Shown: in pieces, positions 61,801 through 64,000 of the stretch
Numbering within the stretch: the stretch's first letter is position 1
How the letters are laid out: every line of letters begins with the position of its first letter
Source: Bugula neritina
Taxonomy: Eukaryota > Bryozoa > Gymnolaemata > Cheilostomatida > Bugulidae
Length of the DNA stretch: 64,000 nt
Direction of reading: 5' to 3'
Assembly (NCBI GenBank): GCA_964035545.1
Contig: OZ037768.1
Span: 20,148,700 to 20,212,699, forward strand
The notes under the pieces: model-generated
What the model was told of the DNA's origin: nothing
Database searches by the model: none
Seen by the model: only the letters and a program-made list of their open reading frames with translations
Translations under genes and position numbers: made by a program

Positions 61801-62946
61801 TGATTTGTTAACTTTTTAGATGCATTAAGTCTACATACTTGATGAAATTATTATGCAATATTGACCTTACTGTACTATGTCTGCACACAGGTTCATGCCA
61901 GCGAACTAGAAGCTGCTCTTGTCGGGAAAACCTTGTCCCAGGATTCCACAGTTCAAGGTCAGTTAGTCAGCTGTGCAGTGTTAAATATACAGTGACTGTT
62001 GCCAATGTAGGTTTTAGATGCACATAAATACACATGTGTTGGAGCAGTTTAAAAAATTATTAGTAAACTACTTTTATTATCTTTTATTCCAAGTAAAAAT
62101 ATAATTTGGAGTTGTTCTTTCTAAGTATAGGTTGCATGCTGTTGAAAATTTTAATAGCTTCCTGCGCTCTGAACTGAAACTATAACAGGTTATAGGGTTA
62201 TAGTTCATCGCACCTTTTATCACATTTTAGGTCTAATTCTAGCTGTTTGCATTATGTACTAATGCTAATCCGGCTATATTCTAGGTTATGTTAAAAACAA
62301 TGCATTTATCATTAGAAGACAACTCCTTTCTTTTTGTTCAATAAAACAACACAGGCATACTAAAGCATATAGTTAACTGGAAATTTTTAATGTTAAAATA
62401 TGTTGCATAATCATATGTAATGAATAAGTAGCTACTGAAAACAAACAAACAAAAATACTAAAATTTTGCAAACTTTTATTTTGGGAAAAATATTGAATAA
62501 TTCAATTTTAACTATGTATATACTAAACTAGAAGTAATTTCAGCACTGTTAAGTGTGGTGGTTTAGTTATGACAATTTTGTGTGCTGTCACTTTATACCT
62601 TTGTCTTAGAGAAAACAACTCCACATAGCACCAACTTGCATTTGATAACTGTCTATTGAATCTGTATGGAAGTTCATAGGAGGTGCTCTTTTGAGCATTT
62701 TTATTTGAAGTCAATTTGTGTCACTTAATCAACTACATTAAAAGTTTTTTATCCCAATGTTTTTAAATATCTACATAGTTTTATATCAACTTGCACTTGT
62801 ATTGGTACGCTTGCTATGTAGATTGATGTTGTACTTTGCTTTGTACAGAATGTATGACAATATTGGATAAGATAAAGTGTGATGAGAACGTAGGCCAGTC
62901 CTCCGCTGACTACAGGAACTCATTGGTTAAATCTCTTTTCTATAAG
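54861..62946 (+). CDS. Aldehyde oxidase/xanthine dehydrogenase family enzyme, N-terminal part (partial at right edge)
   Basis: Twelve coding exons: 54861-54906 (ATG), 55788-55945, 56338-56498, 57036-57162, 57378-57506, 57773-57901, 58382-58531, 59490-59592, 60242-60387, 60965-61069, 61891-61957 and 62849-62946. Phases match at all junctions, giving 473 residues of an expected 1,300 or so; the molybdopterin domain lies beyond the window. The first [2Fe-2S] domain has CREGGCGVC (Cys44, 49, 52) and Cys69. The second has CGYC (109, 112) and CRCTGYRP (144, 146), so all eight ligands are present. The FAD domain begins near residue 200 with [10 protein letters not shown] and includes [16 protein letters not shown]. 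That wording fits invertebrate aldehyde oxidases better than xanthine dehydrogenase (which has GNTEIG), so aldehyde oxidase is favoured. The enzyme is a cytosolic molybdo-flavoprotein that oxidises aldehydes and N-heterocycles with O2. Confidence 0.93.
58753..58831. repeat. (TA)n microsatellite, about 39 units
   Basis: Long pure TA run in an oxidase intron. Degenerate TAATATATGCTATG motifs precede it from about 58580. A 72-codon ORF reading poly-IleTyr across it is an artefact. Confidence 0.95.
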
Positions 62947-63215
62947 GTAATAATATCATTGTTAAATTTATTTAGCATCTCAGAAATTACCATTTTTATG
63001 CAAGTTGTTAACACTAAGTTTACACGTCTACACCTGATCTAACTATCATAGCTGTTGGTGTGTTGAAAATGAAGACATTGAAAAGATTTTTGAACTATTA
63101 AATAAAATGCTACATTAAACCACAACACTATATGAAAACAACTTAACTACTATTCATGAGTATATTCATGTGTTTATTATATGATTTTAAAGCCACTAAG
63201 CAGTAAGTGAATGAA

Positions 63216-63922
63216 ATTATGATAGTAATGATTGATTGGTTTTCCAATATTGGTACCTGTTATTATTTTGATTTTACGTGGTGTTTTATTTGAGATTTGC
63301 ATAAGCCGATGTAGAATTTTTATTAGCATTTATTGAACGTTTATATCACACAGCTTTAACTCCTTTGGGTTTCATTTACAACGAGTATTTGAAGTTGCAG
63401 CCAAAAAGTTAGGGCGCTTTCGGATTCCCTACGCGTAGCCTACTGGGCTCATCGATGAATTTGCTCACTTTCTCTCCGTCGAGTACCCCTCGATGAGCTT
63501 CTTTTTCGATGGGGTACGCGTTGGCTACCGAATGCATCGCATAGGGGTGCACGTAGCACTCATCGAGTAGGGCAACAAGTTTTTAATATGACCCTCGACC
63601 TTACTGGCTGCACAAGTATTGACATTTATTTTCATAGCACGCGCTGGGCGGGAACTACTAATTTTAATAGTATTGTTATTATTATTGAAATTATGATATC
63701 TATAAGATATATGGATAGTAATGATTGATTGGTTTTCCAATATTGGTACCTGTTATTATTTTGATTTTACGTGGTGTTTTATTTGAGATTTGCAGTCGAC
63801 AGCTTTTCTCCATAAGCCGCTGTAGGATTTTTATTAGTATTTATTGAACGTTTATATCACACAGCTTTACTTCCTTTGCGTTTCATTTACAACGAATATT
63901 TGAAGTTGCAGCCAAGAAGTTA
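63216..63922. mobile_element. Direct-repeat-flanked insert in the oxidase intron (possible non-autonomous element)
   Basis: A block starting GTAATGATTGATTGGTTTTC and ending GAAGTTGCAGCCAARAAGTTA occurs at about 63216-63411 and again at about 63713-63922, in the same orientation and nearly identical. The right copy has 18 extra bases (AGTCGACAGCTTTTCTCC) after GAGATTTG C. Between them lie about 300 bp, of which 63411-63655 is clearly GC-richer than the window. Layout resembles a miniature terminal-repeat element or a duplication with an insertion, but TG...CA ends, primer-binding site and target-site duplication were not seen. Confidence 0.55.
63409..63582 (-). pseudogene. GC-rich coding-like open fragment (57 codons), unidentified
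   Basis: Between two minus-strand stop codons the frame is open for 57 codons with non-AT-biased codons (GAC, GCC, CCC, CGC). It contains LLDECYVHPYAMHSVANAYP and later RGVLDGEKVSKFIDEPSRLR, ending NPKAP and a stop. The opposite strand and other frames are interrupted. It could be a captured gene fragment inside the repeat-flanked insert. No family is recognised, and 57 codons in DNA of this composition can occur by chance. Confidence 0.3.
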
Positions 63923-64000
63923 ATATTTATAGTATGAAAAAAAATATTTGGTCAACTTTATTATTTACACTTAAGAAATTTATTCTTTCCAGATATAACT

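Larger units (their letters stand above)
62947..64000. other. Intron of the oxidase gene, runs off the window
   Basis: No further oxidase exon was recognised. The stretch is occupied mainly by a pair of about 200-bp direct repeats around a GC-richer insert (63216-63922). The ttccag at 63987-63992 looks like an acceptor, but the following ATA TAA is a stop in the required phase. Confidence 0.5.

Noticed and set aside
54861-62946. Calling the oxidase xanthine dehydrogenase
   Set aside because: The FAD loop lacks GNTEIG and the GNLMMKHKH block fits invertebrate aldehyde oxidases better; the deciding molybdenum-site residues are not in the window.
63987-64000. Acceptor-like ttccag at the right edge as next oxidase exon
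   Set aside because: The required phase gives ATA TAA, a stop; the true next exon is probably outside the window.

Overview
The window looks like nuclear DNA from an invertebrate animal. It is AT-rich (roughly two thirds A+T by eye). Genes are broken into short exons (about 45 to 425 bp) by GT-AG introns, and simple repeats, minisatellites and short non-autonomous mobile elements are plentiful. The gene families are bilaterian: a single NR4A nuclear receptor, one PFKFB, YOD1, an acyl-CoA dehydrogenase of the C. elegans acdh-6 type, and an invertebrate-type aldehyde oxidase. A lophotrochozoan is my guess, but nothing in the sequence fixes the phylum.

Layout. (1) 1-4.4 kb: last two coding exons of a coactosin-like actin-binding protein, + strand, 5' end not found. 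(2) 5.2-15.3 kb: complete ten-exon NR4A/NGFI-B orphan nuclear receptor, - strand, 564 residues. (3) 15.5-25.0 kb: no gene recognised; holds an inverted-repeat element, a SINE and possible NR4A upstream control DNA. (4) 25.0-33.7 kb: complete thirteen-exon PFKFB, - strand, 463 residues, with four separate tandem-repeat expansions in its introns. (5) 33.7-44.0 kb: no gene recognised; holds a SINE and a 1.7 kb block of degenerate TAN repeats. (6) 44.0-47.4 kb: YOD1-type OTU deubiquitinase, + strand, 309 residues. (7) 47.9-52.4 kb: eight-exon mitochondrial acyl-CoA dehydrogenase, - strand, 428 residues, tail to tail with YOD1. (8) 53.5-53.8 kb: possible small unidentified spliced gene, - strand. 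(9) 54.9 kb to the end: first twelve coding exons (473 residues) of an aldehyde oxidase/xanthine dehydrogenase family molybdo-flavoenzyme, + strand, running off the right edge.

The exon models of the complete genes were joined by hand. Every junction is GT-AG, splice phases agree, and each total is a whole number of codons. The genes share no pathway; this is an ordinary metazoan neighbourhood, not an operon. I found no defence system or other new multi-gene system. The points most worth a second look are: two minisatellites that have copied PFKFB splice junctions (a donor and an acceptor), an Asp-to-Asn change in the OTU catalytic motif, loss of the canonical helix-12 sequence in NR4A, foldback elements, and a GC-rich coding-like insert between long direct repeats in the last intron of the oxidase gene.
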